Assembly (NCBI RefSeq): GCF_000003605.2
Contig: NW_003134803.1
Coordinates: forward strand, 1-64,000
From: Saccoglossus kowalevskii
Taxonomy: Eukaryota > Hemichordata > Enteropneusta > Harrimaniidae
Direction: 5' to 3'
Length of the DNA stretch: 64,000 nt
The position numbers were made by a program, and so were the translations under genes. Below the pieces are notes generated by a model. The model ran no database searches. It worked only from the letters and a program-made list of their open reading frames with translations, and had not been told where the DNA came from. Numbering within the stretch: the stretch's first letter is position 1; every line of letters starts with the position of its first letter. Below are positions 10,579 to 21,956 of the stretch, piece by piece.

Positions 10579-10791
10579 CATCTGTTTTAGCTTCCTGGTT
10601 AGTTGAACATCGCATCTTGTATAAAATGCTCATAGACAATTTAATTAAAATATATAAATTGGCCTGTCGTATTTGTTGCCTTATTTCAAGAGAATATATA
10701 ATACACGACGTGCAGTTCATGTCACAAGCATCCGATTGTATGCCTTACTTGTGTTTTCCCGATAAATAGGAAACGGCTGCATACGACAACG

Positions 10792-10862
10792 TCCCATATG
10801 GTCTAGTGGTTAGATTTGGCGCTTTCACCGCCAAGGCCCGGGTTCAATTCCTGGTGTGGGAA
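10792..10862 (+). tRNA. tRNA-Glu(UUC), dG22
   Basis: dG22; C62T. Followed by the divergent GGCTTGATTACAAG spacer. Confidence 0.65.
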
Positions 10863-11076
10863 CACCTGTTTTAGATTCCTGGTCAGTTGAACATCGCAGC
10901 TTGTATAAAATTATCATTGACAATTTAATTAAAAGATATAAATTAGCTTCTCGTATTTGTTGGCTTGATTACAAGATAATATATAATATTCGACATTCAG
11001 TTCATGTCACAAGCATCCGATTGTATGCCATACTTGTGTTTTCCCGATAAATAGGAAACGCCTTCATACGACAACG

Positions 11077-11146
11077 TACCATATGTCTAGTGGTTAGGAT
11101 TTGGCGCTTACACCGCCAAGGCCGGGTTCAATTCCCGGTGTGGGAA
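11077..11146 (+). tRNA. tRNA-like, anticodon UAC
   Basis: dG9; T35A makes the anticodon TAC (would read GUA, Val); C2A and one C lost from 47-49. Probably an inert variant. Confidence 0.6.
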
Positions 11147-11359
11147 CACCTGTTTTAGATTCCTGGTCAGTTGAACATCGCAGCTTTTACAAAATTCTCA
11201 AAGACAATTTAAATAAAAAACATAAATTGGCCTCTCGTATTTGTTGCCTTAATACAAGAGAATATATAATACACGACGTGCTGTTCATGTCACAAGTATC
11301 GTATTATATGCCTTACTTGTGTTATCCCGATAAATAGGAAACGTCTTCATACGACAACG

Positions 11360-11430
11360 TCCAATATGTCTTGTGGTTAGGATTTGGCGCTTTCACCGCC
11401 AAGGCCCGGCTTTAATTCCCGGCGTGGGAA
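11360..11430 (+). pseudogene. tRNA-Glu-like, B box broken
   Basis: dG9; C4A, A14T, G52C, C55T, T65C. Confidence 0.65.
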
Positions 11431-11643
11431 CACCTGTTTTAGATTCCTGGTCAGTTGAACATCACAGCTTGTATAAAATGCTCATAGACAATTTAATTAA
11501 AATACATAAATTGGCCTCTCGTCTTTGATGCCTTATTACAAGAGAATATATAATACAAGACGTGCAGTTTATGTCACAAGTATCCGATTGCATGCCATAC
11601 TTGTGTTTTCCCGATAAATAGGAAACGCCGTCAAATGTCATCG

Positions 11644-11715
11644 TCCCATATAGTCCAGTGGTTAGGATTTGGCGCTTTCACCGCCACGGCCCGGGTTCAA
11701 TTCCTGGTGTGGGAA
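11644..11715 (+). tRNA. tRNA-Glu(UUC)
   Basis: F; G9A, T13C, A44C, C62T. Terminator reads TTTC. Confidence 0.65.
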
Positions 11716-11928
11716 CACCTGTTTCAGATTCCTGGTCAGTTGAACATAGCAGCTTTTACAAAATTCTCAAAGACAATTTAAATAAAAGATATAAATTGGC
11801 CTCTCGTATTTGTTGCCTTATTACAAGAGAATATATAATACACGACGTGCAGTTCATGTCACAAGCATCCGATTGTAAGCCATACTTGTGTTTTCCCGAT
11901 AAATAGGAAACGCCTTCATACGACAACG

Positions 11929-11999
11929 TCCCATATGGTTTAGTGGTTAGATTTGGCGCTTTCACCGCCAAGGCCCGGGTTCAATTCCCGGTGTGGGAA
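11929..11999 (+). tRNA. tRNA-Glu(UUC), dG22
   Basis: dG22; C12T. Confidence 0.7.
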
Positions 12000-12212
12000 C
12001 ACCTGTTTTAGATTCCTGGTCAGTAGAACATCGCTGCTTGTATAATATGCTCATAGACAATTTAATTAAAAGATATAAATTGGCCTCTCGTATTTGTTGC
12101 CTTATTACAAGAGAATATATAATACACGACGTGCTGTTCATGTCACAAGTATCGTATTATATGCCTTACTTGTGTTATCCCGATAAATAGGAAACGTCTT
12201 CATACGACAACG

Positions 12213-12283
12213 TCCAATATGTCTTGTGGTTAGGATTTGGCGCTTTCACCGCCAAGGCCCGGCTTTAATTCCCGGCGTGGGAA
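12213..12283 (+). pseudogene. tRNA-Glu-like, B box broken
   Basis: dG9; as 11360, 853 bp earlier. Confidence 0.65.
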
Positions 12284-12496
12284 CACCTGTTTTAGATTCC
12301 TGGTCAGTTGAACATCACAGCTTGTATAAAATGCTCATAGACAATTTAATTAAAATACATAAATTGGCCTCTCGTCTTTGATGCCTTATTACAAGAGAAT
12401 ATATAATACAAGACGTGCAGTTTATGTCACAAGTATCCGATTGCATGCCATACTTGTGTTTTCCCGATAAATAGGAAACGCCGTCAAATGTCATCG

Positions 12497-12568
12497 TCCC
12501 ATATAGTCCAGTGGTTAGGATTTGGCGCTTTCACCGCCACGGCCCGAGTTCAATTCCTGGTGTGGGAA
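12497..12568 (+). tRNA. tRNA-Glu(UUC)
   Basis: F; G9A, T13C, A44C, G51A, C62T; TTTC terminator. Confidence 0.6.
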
Positions 12569-12781
12569 CACCTGTTTCAGATTCCTGGTCAGTTGAACAT
12601 AGCAGCTTTTACAAAATTCTCAAAGACAATTTAAATAAAAGATATAAATTGGCCTCTCGTATTTGTTGACTTATTACAAGAGAATATATAATACACGACG
12701 TGCAGTTCATGTCACAAGCATCCGATTGTATGCCATACTTGTGTTTTCCCGATAAATAGGAAACGCCTTCATACGACAACG

Positions 12782-12852
12782 TCCCATATGGTTTAGTGGT
12801 TAGATTTGGCGCTTTCACCGCCAAGGCCCGGGTTCAATTCCCGGTGTGGGAA
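12782..12852 (+). tRNA. tRNA-Glu(UUC), dG22
   Basis: dG22; C12T. Confidence 0.7.
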
Positions 12853-13065
12853 CACCTGTTTTAGATTCCTGGTCAGTAGAACATCGCTGCTTGTATAATA
12901 TGCTCATAGACAATTTAATTAAAAGATATAAATTGGCCTCTCGTATTTGTTGCCTTATTACAAGAGAATATATAATACACGACGTGCAGTTCATGTCACA
13001 AATATCCTATTATATGCCTTACTTGTGTTTTCCCGATAAATAGGAAACGGCTTCATACGACAACG

Positions 13066-13136
13066 TCCCATATGGTCTAGTGGTTAGATTTGGCGCTTTC
13101 ACCGCCAAGGCCCGGGTTCAATTTCCGGTGTGGGAA
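13066..13136 (+). tRNA. tRNA-Glu(UUC), dG22
   Basis: dG22; C60T. Confidence 0.7.
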
Positions 13137-13349
13137 CACCTGTTTTAGATTCCTGGTCAGTTGAACATCGCAGCTTGTATAAAATTCTCATAGACAATTT
13201 AATTAAAAGATATAAATTGGCCTCTCGTATTTGTTGCCTTATTACAAGAGAATATATAATACACGACGTGCAGTTCATGTCACAAATATCGTATTATATG
13301 CCTTACTTGTGTTTTCCCGATAAATATGTATCGCCTTCATACGGGAACG

Positions 13350-13421
13350 ACCCATATGGTCTAGTGGTTAGGATTTGGCGCTTTCACCGCCGAGGCCCGG
13401 GTTCAATTCCCGGTGTGGGAA
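13350..13421 (+). tRNA. tRNA-Glu(UUC), T1A form
   Basis: F; T1A (first acceptor pair lost), A43G. Linked to the divergent GGCTTGATTACAAG spacer. Confidence 0.72.
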
Positions 13422-13635
13422 CACCTGTTTTAGATTCCTGGTCAGTTGAACATCGCAGCTTGTATAAAATTATCATTGACAATTTAATTAAAAGATATAA
13501 ATTAGCTTCTCGTATTTGTTGGCTTGATTACAAGATAATATATAATATTCGACATTCAGTTCATGTCACAAGCATCCGATTGTATGCCATACTTGTGTTT
13601 TCCCGATAAATAGGAAACGCCTTCATACGACAACG

Positions 13636-13706
13636 TACCATATGTCTAGTGGTTAGGATTTGGCGCTTTCACCGCCATAGCCCGGGTTCAATTCCCGGTA
13701 TGGGAA
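13636..13706 (+). tRNA. tRNA-Glu(UUC), dG9
   Basis: dG9; C2A, A44T, G45A, G66A (turns U6-G66 into U-A). Confidence 0.6.
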
Positions 13707-13919
13707 CACCTGTTTTAGATTCCTGGTCAGTTGAACATCGCAGCTTGTATAATATGCTCATAGACAATTTAATTAAAAGATATAAATTGGCCTCTCGTAT
13801 TTGTTGCCTTAATACAAGAGAATATATAATACACGACGTGCAGTTCATGTCACAAATATCCTATTATATGCCTTACTTGTGTTTTCCCGATAAATAGGAA
13901 ACGGCTGCATACGACAACG

Positions 13920-13990
13920 TCCCATATGGTCTAGTGGTTAGATTTGGCGCTTTCACCGCCAAGGCCCGGGTTCAATTCCCGGTGTGGGAA
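13920..13990 (+). tRNA. tRNA-Glu(UUC), dG22
   Basis: dG22; otherwise consensus. Confidence 0.72.
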
Positions 13991-14203
13991 CACCTGTTTT
14001 AGATTCCTGGTCAGTTGAACATCGCAGCTTGTATAAAATTCTCATAGACAATTTAATTAAAAGATATAAATTGGCCTCTCGTATTTGTTGCCTTATTACA
14101 AGAGAATAAATAATACACGACGTGCAGTTCATGTCACAAATATCCCATTATATGCCTTACTTGTGTTTTCCCGATAAATATGTATCGCCTTCATACGGTA
14201 ACG

Positions 14204-14275
14204 ACCCATATGGTCTAGTGGTTAGGATTTGGCGCTTTCACCGCCGAGGCCCGGGTTCAATTCCTGGTGTGGGAA
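14204..14275 (+). tRNA. tRNA-Glu(UUC), T1A form
   Basis: F; T1A, A43G, C62T, TTTC terminator and a normal spacer: looks recombinant. Confidence 0.68.
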
Positions 14276-14488
14276 CACCTGTTTCAGATTCCTGGTCAGT
14301 TGAACATCGCAGCTTGTATAACATTCTCATAGACAATTTAATTAAAAGATATAAATTGGCCTCTCGTATTTGTTGCCTTATTACAAGAGAATATATAATA
14401 CACGACGTGCAGTTCATGTCACAAATATCCTATTATATGCCTTACTTGTGTTTTCCCGATAAATAGGAAACGGCTTCATACGACAACG

Positions 14489-14559
14489 TCCCATATGGTC
14501 TAGTGGTTAGATTTGGCGCTTTCACCGCCAAGGCCCGGGTTCAATTTCCGGTGTGGGAA
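14489..14559 (+). tRNA. tRNA-Glu(UUC), dG22
   Basis: dG22; C60T; repeats 13066 at +1,423 bp. Confidence 0.7.
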
Positions 14560-14772
14560 CACCTGTTTTAGATTCCTGGTCAGTTGAACATCGCAGCTTG
14601 TATAAAATTCTCATAGACAATTTAATTAAAAGATATAAATTGGCCTCTCGTATTTGTTGCCTTATTACAAGAGAATATATAATACACGACGTGCAGTTCA
14701 TGTCACAAATATCGTATTATATGCCTTACTTGTGTTTTCCCGATAAATATGTATCGCCTTCATACGGGAACG

Positions 14773-14844
14773 ACCCATATGGTCTAGTGGTTAGGATTTG
14801 GCGCTTTCACCGCCGAGGCCCGGGTTCAATTCCCGGTGTGGGAA
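14773..14844 (+). tRNA. tRNA-Glu(UUC), T1A form
   Basis: F; T1A, A43G. Confidence 0.72.
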
Positions 14845-15058
14845 CACCTGTTTTAGATTCCTGGTCAGTTGAACATCGCAGCTTGTATAAAATTATCATT
14901 GACAATTTAATTAAAAGATATCAATTAGCTTCTCGTATTTGTTGGCTTGATTACAAGATAATATATAATATTCGACATTCAGTTCATGTCACAAGCATCC
15001 GATTGTATGCCATACTTGTGTTTTCCCGATAAATAGGAAACGCCTTCATACGACAATG

Positions 15059-15129
15059 TACCATATGTCTAGTGGTTAGGATTTGGCGCTTTCACCGCCA
15101 TAGCCCGGGTTCAATTCCCGGTATGGGAA
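15059..15129 (+). tRNA. tRNA-Glu(UUC), dG9
   Basis: dG9; C2A, A44T, G45A, G66A. Confidence 0.6.
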
Positions 15130-15342
15130 CACCTGTTTTAGATTCCTGGTCAGTTGAACATCGCAGCTTGTATAATATGCTCATAGACAATTTAATTAAA
15201 AGATATAAATTGGCCTCTCGTATTTGTTGCCTTAATACAAGAGAATATATAATACACGACGTGCAGTTCATGTCACAAATATCCTATTATATGCCTTACT
15301 TGTGTTTTCCCGATAAATAGGAAACGGCTGCATACGACAACG

Positions 15343-15414
15343 TCCCATATGGTCTAGTGGTTAGGATTTGGCGCTTTCACTGCCAAGGCCCGGATTCAAT
15401 TCCCGGGGTGGGAA
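15343..15414 (+). tRNA. tRNA-Glu(UUC)
   Basis: F; C39T, G52A, T65G. Confidence 0.65.
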
Positions 15415-15626
15415 CACCTGTTTTAGATTCCTGGTCAGTTGAACATCGCAGCTTGTATAAAATGCTCATAGACAATTTAATTAAAATATATAAATTGGCC
15501 GCTCGTCTTTGTTGCCTATTACAAGAGAATATATAATACACGACGTGCAGTTCATGTCACAACTATCCGATTGCATGCCATACTTGTGTTTTCCCGATAA
15601 ATAGGAAACGCCTTCAAATGTCATCG

Positions 15627-15698
15627 TCCCATATGGTCTAGTGATTAGGATTTGGCGCTTTCAACGCCAAGGCTCGGATTCAATTCCCGGTGTGGGAA
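15627..15698 (+). tRNA. tRNA-Glu(UUC)
   Basis: F; G18A, C38A, C48T, G52A. Confidence 0.6.
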
Positions 15699-15912
15699 CA
15701 CCTGTTTTAGATTCCTGGTCAGTTGAACATCGCAGCTTTTACAAAATTCTCAAAGACAATTTAAATAAAAGATATAAATTGCCCTCTCGTATTTGTTGCC
15801 TTATTACAAGAGAATATATAATACACGACGTGCTGTTCATGTCACAAGTATCGTATTATATGCCTTACTTGTGTTTTCCCGATAAATAGGAAAACGTCTT
15901 CATACGACAACG

Positions 15913-15984
15913 TCCAATATGTCTTGTGGTTAGGATTTGGCGCTTTCACCGCCAAGGCCCAGGTTTAATTCCCGGTGTGGGGAA
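15913..15984 (+). tRNA. tRNA-Glu(UUC), dG9
   Basis: dG9 with an extra G in 68-70; C4A, A14T, G50A, C55T. Confidence 0.5.
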
Positions 15985-16196
15985 CACCTGTTTTAGATTC
16001 CTGGTCAGTTGAACATCGCAGCTTGTATAAATGCTCATAGATAATTTAATTAAAAGATATAAATTGGCCTCTCGTATTTGTTGCCTTATTACAAGAGAAT
16101 ATATAATACACGACGTGCAGTTCATGTCACAAGTATCCTATTATATGCCTTACTTGTGTTTTCCCGATAAATAGGAAACGCCTTCATACGACAACG

Positions 16197-16267
16197 TCCC
16201 ATATGTCTTGTGGTTAGGATTTGGCGCTTTCACCGCCAAGGCTGGGGTTCAATTCCCGGTGTGGGAA
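16197..16267 (+). tRNA. tRNA-Glu(UUC), dG9
   Basis: dG9; A14T, C48T, C49G. Confidence 0.6.
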
Positions 16268-16486
16268 CACCTGTTTTAGATTCCTGGTCAGTTGAACATC
16301 GCAGCTTGTATAAAATTCTCATAGACAATTTAATTAAAAAAATATAAACTGGCCTCTCGTATTTGTTGCATTATTACAAGAGAATATAAAATACTCGACA
16401 TTCAGTTCATTTCACGTCACAAGCATCCGATTGTATGCCATACTTGTGTTTTCCCGATAAATAGGAAACGCCTTCATATGACAACA

Positions 16487-16558
16487 TCCCATATAGTCTA
16501 GTGGTTAGGATTTGGCGCTTTCACCGCCAACGCCCGGGTCCAATTCCCGGTGTGGGAA
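16487..16558 (+). tRNA. tRNA-Glu(UUC)
   Basis: F; G9A, G45C, T54C (T-loop). Confidence 0.62.
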
Positions 16559-16771
16559 CACCTGTTTTAGATTCCTGGTCAGTTGAACATCGCAGCTTGT
16601 TCAAAATTCTCAAAGACAATTTAAATAAAAGATATAAATTGGCCTCTCGTATTTGTTGCCTTATTACAAGAGAATATATAATACACGACGTGCAGTTCAT
16701 GTCACAAGTATCGTATTATATGCCTTACTTGTGTTTTCCCGATAAATAGGAAACGCCTTCATACGACAACG

Positions 16772-16842
16772 TCCCATATGTCTAGTGGTTTAGGATTTGG
16801 CGCTTCCACCGCCAAGCCCGGGTTCAATTCCCGGTGTGGGAA
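16772..16842 (+). tRNA. tRNA-like, anticodon UCC
   Basis: dG9; T35C makes the anticodon TCC (would read GGA, Gly); an extra T in the D-loop, one G lost at 45-46. Terminator is T5. Probably inert. Confidence 0.55.
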
Positions 16843-17056
16843 CACCTGTTTTTATATTCCTGGTCAGTTGAACATCGCAGCTTGTATAAAATGTTCATAG
16901 ACAATTTAATTAAAAGATATAAATTGGCCTCTCGTATTTGTTGCCTTATTACAAGAGAATATATAATACACGACGTGCAGTTCATGTCACAATTATCCTA
17001 TTATATGCCTTACTTGTGTTTTCCTGATAAATAGGAAACGCCTTCATACGACAACG

Positions 17057-17126
17057 TACCATATGTCTAGTGGTTAGGATTTGGCGCTTACACCGCCAAG
17101 GCCGGGTTCAATTCCCGGTGTGGGAA
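17057..17126 (+). tRNA. tRNA-like, anticodon UAC
   Basis: dG9; C2A, T35A, one C lost; same as 11077 (+5,980 bp). Confidence 0.6.
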
Positions 17127-17339
17127 CACCTGTTTTAGATTCCTGGTCAGTTGAACATCGCAGCTTTTACAAAATTCTCAAAGACAATTTAAATAAAAAA
17201 CATAAATTGGCCTCTCGTATTTGTTGCCTTATTACAAGAGAATATATAATACACGACGTGCTGTTCATGTCACAAGTATCGTATTATATGCCTTACTTGT
17301 GTTATCCCGATAAATAGGAAACGTCTTCATACGACAACG

Positions 17340-17410
17340 TCCAATATGTCTTGTGGTTAGGATTTGGCGCTTTCACCGCCAAGGCCCGGCTTTAATTCCC
17401 GGCGTGGGAA
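17340..17410 (+). pseudogene. tRNA-Glu-like, B box broken
   Basis: dG9; C4A, A14T, G52C, C55T, T65C. Confidence 0.65.
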
Positions 17411-17623
17411 CACCTGTTTTAGATTCCTGGTCAGTTGAACATCACAGCTTGTATAAAATGCTCATAGACAATTTAATTAAAATACATAAATTGGCCTCTC
17501 GTCTTTGATGCCTTATTACAAGAGAATATATAATACAAGACGTGCAGTTTATGTCACAAGTATCCGATTGCATGCCATACTTGTGTTTTCCCGATAAATA
17601 GGAAACGCCGTCAAATGTCATCG

Positions 17624-17695
17624 TCCCATATAGTCCAGTGGTTAGGATTTGGCGCTTTCACCGCCATGGCCCGGGTTCAATTCCTGGTGTGGGAA
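17624..17695 (+). tRNA. tRNA-Glu(UUC)
   Basis: F; G9A, T13C, A44T, C62T; TTTC terminator. Confidence 0.62.
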
Positions 17696-17908
17696 CACCT
17701 GTTTCAGATTCCTGGTCAGTTGAACATAGCAGCTTTTACAAAATTCTCAAAGACAATTTAAATAAAAGATATAAATTGGCCTCTCGTATTTGTTGCCTTA
17801 TTACAAGAGAATATATAATACACGACGTGCAGTTCATGTCACAAGCATCCGATTGTATGCCATACTTGTGTTTTCCCGATAAATAGGAAACGCCTTCATA
17901 CGACAACG

Positions 17909-17979
17909 TCCAATATGTCTTGTGGTTAGGATTTGGCGCTTTCACCGCCAAGGCCCGGCTTTAATTCCCGGCGTGGGAA
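17909..17979 (+). pseudogene. tRNA-Glu-like, B box broken
   Basis: dG9; as 17340. Confidence 0.65.
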
Positions 17980-18192
17980 CACCTGTTTTAGATTCCTGGT
18001 CAGTTGAACATCACAGCTTGTATAAAATGCTCATAGACAATTTAATTAAAATACATAAATTGGCCTCTCGTCTTTGATGCCTTATTACAAGAGAATATAT
18101 AATACAAGACGTGCAGTTTATGTCACAAGTATCCGATTGCATGCCATACTTGTGTTTTCCCGATAAATAGGAAACGCCGTCAAATGTCATCG

Positions 18193-18264
18193 TCCCATAT
18201 AGTCCAGTGGTTAGGATTTGGCGCTTTCACCGCCACGGCCCGGGTTCAATTCCTGGTGTGGGAA
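18193..18264 (+). tRNA. tRNA-Glu(UUC)
   Basis: F; G9A, T13C, A44C, C62T; TTTC terminator. Confidence 0.62.
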
Positions 18265-18477
18265 CACCTGTTTCAGATTCCTGGTCAGTTGAACATAGCA
18301 GCTTTTACAAAATTCTCAAAGACAATTTAAATAAAAGATATAAATTGGCCTCTCGTATTTGTTGACTTATTACAAGAGAATATATAATACACGACGTGCA
18401 GTTCATGTCACAAGCATCCGATTGTATGCCATACTTGTGTTTTCCCGATAAATAGGAAACGCCTTCATACGACAACG

Positions 18478-18548
18478 TCCCATATGGTTTAGTGGTTAGA
18501 TTTGGCGCTTTCACCGCCAAGGCCCGGGTTCAATTCCCGGTGTGGGAA
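18478..18548 (+). tRNA. tRNA-Glu(UUC), dG22
   Basis: dG22; C12T. Confidence 0.7.
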
Positions 18549-18761
18549 CACCTGTTTTAGATTCCTGGTCAGTAGAACATCGCTGCTTGTATAATATGCT
18601 CATAGACAATTTAATTAAAAGATATAAATTGGCCTCTCGTATTTGTTGCCTTATTACAAGAGAATATATAATACACGACGTGCAGTTCATGTCACAAGTA
18701 TCCTATTATATGCCTTACTTGTGTTTTCCCGATAAATAGGAAACGACTTCATACGACAACG

Positions 18762-18832
18762 TCCCATATGGTCTAGTGGTTAGATTTGGCGCTTTCACCG
18801 CCAAGGCCCGGGTTCAATTCCTGGTGTGGGAA
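18762..18832 (+). tRNA. tRNA-Glu(UUC), dG22
   Basis: dG22; C62T. Confidence 0.68.
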
Positions 18833-19045
18833 CACCTGTTTTAGATTCCTGGTCAGTTGAACATCGCAGCTTGTATAAAATGCTCATAGACAATTTAATT
18901 AAAATATATAAATTGGCCTCTCGTATTTGTTGCCTTATTACAAGGGAATATATAATACACGACGTGCAGTTCATGTCACAAATATCCGATTATATGCCTT
19001 ACTTGTGTTTTCCCGATAAATAGGAAACGCCTTCATACGTCAACG

Positions 19046-19116
19046 TCCCATATGTCTTGTGGTTAGGATTTGGCGCTTTCCCCGCCAAGGCCCGTGTTCA
19101 ATTCCCGGTGTGGGAA
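19046..19116 (+). tRNA. tRNA-Glu(UUC), dG9
   Basis: dG9; A14T, A37C (base next to the anticodon), G51T. Confidence 0.55.
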
Positions 19117-19329
19117 CACCTGTTTTAGATTCCTGGTCAGTTGAACATCGCAGCTTGTATAAAATGTTCATAGACAATTTAATTAAAAGATATAAATTGG
19201 CCTCTCGTATTTGTTGCCTTATTACAAGAGAATATATAATACACGACGTGCAGTTCATGTCACAATTATCCTATTATATGCCTTACTTGTGTTTTCCTGA
19301 TAAATAGGAAACGCCTTCATACGACAACG

Positions 19330-19400
19330 TACCATATGTCTAGTGGTTAGGATTTGGCGCTTACACCGCCAAGGCCCGGATTCAATTCCCGGTGTGGGAA
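19330..19400 (+). tRNA. tRNA-like, anticodon UAC
   Basis: dG9; C2A, T35A, G52A. Confidence 0.58.
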
Positions 19401-19613
19401 CACCTGTTTTAGATTCCTGGTCAGTTGAACATCGCAGCTTTTACAAAATTCTCAAAGACAATTTAAATAAAAAACATAAATTGGCCTCTCGTATTTGTTG
19501 CCTTATTACAAGAGAATATATAATACACGACGTGCTGTTCATGTCACAAGTATCGTATTATATGCCTTACTTGTGTTATCCCGATAAATAGGAAACGTCT
19601 TCATACGACAACG

Positions 19614-19684
19614 TCCAATATGTCTTGTGGTTAGGATTTGGCGCTTTCACCGCCAAGGCCCGGCTTTAATTCCCGGCGTGGGAA
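19614..19684 (+). pseudogene. tRNA-Glu-like, B box broken
   Basis: dG9; C4A, A14T, G52C, C55T, T65C. Confidence 0.65.
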
Positions 19685-19897
19685 CACCTGTTTTAGATTC
19701 CTGGTCAGTTGAACATCACAGCTTGTATAAAATGCTCATAGACAATTTAATTAAAATACATAAATTGGCCTCTCGTCTTTGATGCCTTATTACAAGAGAA
19801 TATATAATACACGACGTGCAGTTCATGTCACAAGTATCCTATTATATGCCTTACTTGTGTTTTCCCGATAAATAGGAAACGCCTTCATACGACAACG

Positions 19898-19968
19898 TCC
19901 CATATGGTCTAGTGGTTAGATTTGGCGCTTTCACCGCCAAGGCCCGGGTTCAATTCCTGGTGTGGGAA
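19898..19968 (+). tRNA. tRNA-Glu(UUC), dG22
   Basis: dG22; C62T. Confidence 0.68.
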
Positions 19969-20181
19969 CACCTGTTTTAGATTCCTGGTCAGTTGAACAT
20001 CGCAGCTTGTATAAAATGCTCATAGACAATTTAATTAAAATATATAAATTGGCCTCTCGTATTTGTTGCCTTATTACAAGGGAATATATAATACACGACG
20101 TGCAGTTCATGTCACAAGTATCCGATTATATGCCTTACTTGTGTTTTCCCGATAAATAGGAAACGCCTTCATACGTCAACG

Positions 20182-20252
20182 TCCCATATGTCTTGTGGTT
20201 AGGATTTGGCGCTTTCCCCGCCAAGGCCCGGGTTCAATTCCCGGTGTGGGAA
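20182..20252 (+). tRNA. tRNA-Glu(UUC), dG9
   Basis: dG9; A14T, A37C. Confidence 0.6.
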
Positions 20253-20465
20253 CAGCTATTTTAGATTCCTGGTCAGTTGAACATCGCAGCTTGTATAAAA
20301 TGTTCATAGACAATTTAATTCAAAGAAATAAATTGGCGTCTCGCATTTGTTGCCTTATTACAAGAGAATATATAATACACGACGTGCAGTTCATGTCACA
20401 AGTATCCTATTATATGCCTTACTTGTGTTTTCCCGATAAATAGGAAACGCTTTCATACGACAACG

Positions 20466-20536
20466 TCCCATATGTCTTGTGGTTAGGATTTGGCGCTTTC
20501 ACCGCCAAGGCCCGGGATCAATTCCCGGTGTGGGAA
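20466..20536 (+). tRNA. tRNA-Glu(UUC), dG9
   Basis: dG9; A14T, T53A. Confidence 0.6.
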
Positions 20537-20749
20537 CACCTGTTTTATATTCCTGGTCAGTTGAACATCGCAGCTTGTATAAAATGCTCATAGACAATTT
20601 AATTAAAAGATATAAATCGGCCTCTCGTATTTATTGCCTTATTACAAGAGAATATATAATACACGACGTGCAGTTCATGTCACAAGTATCCTATTACATG
20701 CCTTACTTGTGTTTTCCCGATAAATAGGAAACGACTTCAAATGTCAACG

Positions 20750-20821
20750 TCCCATATGGTCTAGTGGTTAGAATTTGGCGCTTTCACCGCCGAGGCTCGG
20801 GTTCAATTCCCGGTGTGTGAA
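20750..20821 (+). tRNA. tRNA-Glu(UUC)
   Basis: F; G23A, A43G, C48T, G69T. Confidence 0.6.
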
Positions 20822-21034
20822 CACCTCTTTTAGATTCCTGGTCAGTTGAACATCGCAGCTTGTACAAAATTCTCAAAGACAATTTGAATAAAAGATATAA
20901 ATTGGCCTCTCGTATTTGTTGCTTTATTACAAGAGAATATATAATACAGGACGTGCAGTTGATGACACAAGTATCGTATTATATGCCTTACTTGTGTTTT
21001 CAAGATAAATAGGAAACGCCTTCATACGACAACG

Positions 21035-21105
21035 TCCCATGTGTCTAGTGATTAGGATTTGGCGCTTTCACCGCCAAGGCCCGGGTTCAATTCCCGGTGT
21101 GGGAA
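21035..21105 (+). tRNA. tRNA-Glu(UUC), dG9
   Basis: dG9; A7G, G18A; same as 7552. Confidence 0.62.
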
Positions 21106-21318
21106 CACCTGTTTTAGATTCCTGGTCAGTTGAACATCGCAGCTTGTATAAAATTAGCATAGACAATTTAATTAAAAGATATAAATTGGCCTCTCGTATT
21201 TGTTGCCTTATTGCAAGAGAATATATAATACACGACGTGCAGTTCATGTCACAAGTATCCTATTATATGCCTTACTTGTGTTTTCCCGATAAATAGGAAA
21301 CGCTTTCATACGACAACG

Positions 21319-21389
21319 TCCCATATGTCTTGTGGTTAGGATTTGGCGCTTTCACCGCCAAGGCCCGGGATCAATTCCCGGTGTGGGAA
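21319..21389 (+). tRNA. tRNA-Glu(UUC), dG9
   Basis: dG9; A14T, T53A. Confidence 0.6.
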
Positions 21390-21602
21390 CACCTGTTTTA
21401 TATTCCTGGTCAGTTGAACATCGCAGCTTGTATAAAACGCTCATAAACAATTTAATTAAACTATATAAATTGACCTCTCCTATTTGTTGCCTGATTACAA
21501 GAGAATATATAATACACGACGTGCAGTTCATGTCACAAGCATCCGATTGTATGCCATACTTGTGTTTTCCCGATAAATATGAAACGCCTTCATACGACAA
21601 CG

Positions 21603-21673
21603 TCCCATATGTCTTGTGGTTAGGATTTGGCGCTTTCACCGCCAAGGCCCGGGTTCAATTCCCGGTGTGGGAA
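21603..21673 (+). tRNA. tRNA-Glu(UUC), dG9
   Basis: dG9; A14T only. Confidence 0.72.
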
Positions 21674-21885
21674 CACCTGTTTTAGATTCCTGGTCAGTTG
21701 AACATCGCAGCTTGTACAAAATTCTCAAAGACAATTTAAATAAAAGATATAAATTGGCCTCTCGTATTTGTTGCCTCATTACAAGAGAATATATAATACA
21801 CGACGTGCAGTTCATGTCACAAGTATCGTATTATATGCCTTACTTGTGTTTTCCCGATAAATAGGAAACGCTTCATACGACAACG

Positions 21886-21956
21886 TCCCATATGTCTATT
21901 GGTTAGGATTTGGCGCTTTCACCGCCAAGGCCCGGGTTCAATTCCCGGTGTGGGAA
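21886..21956 (+). tRNA. tRNA-Glu(UUC), dG9
   Basis: dG9; G15T. Confidence 0.68.

Larger units (their letters stand above)
11360..13065 (+). repeat. 853-bp three-unit higher-order repeat, two copies
   Basis: The trio (B-box-broken, G9A/T13C, dG22) at 11360-12212 repeats at 12213-13065 with the same marker changes. Parts recur at 17,340-18,761. Confidence 0.78.
13066..15342 (+). repeat. 1,423-bp five-unit repeat
   Basis: Starts 13066, 13350, 13636 recur at 14489, 14773, 15059 with matching variants. Confidence 0.75.

Noticed and set aside
11077-11146. A genuine tRNA-Val(UAC) gene
   Set aside because: The body is otherwise the Glu repeat, with C2A, dG9 and a lost C. A point change spread by duplication is the simpler reading.
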